This document shows positions 14,397 to 14,498 of a stretch of 14,498 nt of DNA, piece after piece. Within the stretch, counting starts at the first letter, position 1. Each line of letters starts with the position of its first letter. The stretch comes from an uncultured Lachnospiraceae bacterium (GTDB lineage Bacteria > Bacillota > Clostridia > Lachnospirales > Lachnospiraceae): assembly GCA_947174985.1 (NCBI GenBank), contig CAMWLB010000037.1, forward strand, positions 1-14,498, written 5' to 3'. Position numbers and translations under genes: made by a program. The notes under the pieces are model-generated. The model was given only the letters and a program-made list of their open reading frames with translations, was not told the origin of the DNA and did no database searches.

Positions 14397-14498
14397 CATG
14401 TGCCAGCAGAAGAAAATTATTGTTCTGTTTCTCCAAATAATCCGTGGAATGACAATTATGTTGTTCTTTTATAATAATCTCTTTATTCGTAAATCATA

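Larger units (their letters stand above)
14264..14498. other. AT-rich upstream region of the restriction-modification operon
   Basis: A 235-bp AT-rich stretch reaching the right edge. It contains the operon promoter, a weak AT hairpin in the predicted leader (CAAAAAA 14288-14294 / TTTTTTG 14300-14306) and an inverted repeat at 14381-14396. I find no supported gene; a plus-strand frame open from an ATG at 14398 to the edge (33 codons) lacks a ribosome site. No divergent controller (C-protein) gene is visible up to the edge. Confidence 0.5.

Noticed and set aside
14398..14498. Plus-strand frame open to the right edge (33 codons)
   Set aside because: No ribosome site or promoter, AT-rich composition and too short to judge. 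It could only be revived if the sequence beyond the edge continues it.
1..14498. CRISPR array, tRNA, rRNA, insertion sequence, integrase
   Set aside because: I looked for regularly spaced repeats, tRNA-like cloverleaf arms, transposase frames and terminal repeats, and saw none. The only longer repeats are isolated hairpins.

Overview
The window looks like chromosomal DNA of a gut-type Gram-positive anaerobe, most likely a clostridium of the Lachnospiraceae type. The support is indirect: moderate GC content that is lower in the right-hand 3 kb, AGGAGG-type ribosome binding sites, LxAC lipoproteins, a rubrerythrin behind a PerR-like operator, and an FtsX-type ABC transporter with a NarL/LuxR-type two-component system. 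I see no rRNA, tRNA, CRISPR array, transposase, integrase or plasmid gene. Genus-level placement is inference.

Left part (1-3498, all minus strand): a large lipoprotein with a gluzincin-type HEYIH zinc-peptidase motif runs off the left edge. Upstream of it lie a charged, coiled-coil-rich protein of unknown function and a DRE-TIM metallolyase (HMG-CoA lyase / 4-hydroxy-2-oxovalerate aldolase superfamily). The metallolyase has a near-consensus promoter at 3596-3624. A divergent intergenic region of about 256 bp with a perfect 14-bp hairpin separates it from a plus-strand, multi-pass acyltransferase-3 protein.

Middle part (4832-6740): small, separately transcribed units. They are rubrerythrin (peroxide detoxification, strong promoter with a PerR-box-like operator), a single-domain cupin, and a small lipoprotein divergent from the cupin. 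Bidirectional terminators lie at the two convergent junctions.

Right-centre (6746-11667, all minus strand): in transcription order, a histidine kinase and response regulator, an intrinsic terminator, then an FtsX-like permease, an ABC ATPase and a second FtsX-like permease. The layout suggests a sensor pair controlling a MacB/LolCDE-like exporter or peptide-resistance transporter with two unlike permeases. The substrate is unknown.

Right end (11748-14263, minus strand): a complete DpnII-type restriction-modification operon in the order Dam-type methylase (DpnM-like), second adenine methylase (DpnA-like), DpnII/MboI-family endonuclease, with its own promoter at 14314-14342. The expected target is GATC. 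By eye I count only 8 GATC sites in the whole 14.5 kb, far below the roughly 50 expected from base composition, so the DNA around this system appears to avoid its target.

Several annotated starts were moved to internal methionines with clear ribosome binding sites: metallolyase, rubrerythrin, small lipoprotein, second permease and DpnA-like methylase. No gene-free stretch exceeds 300 bases.
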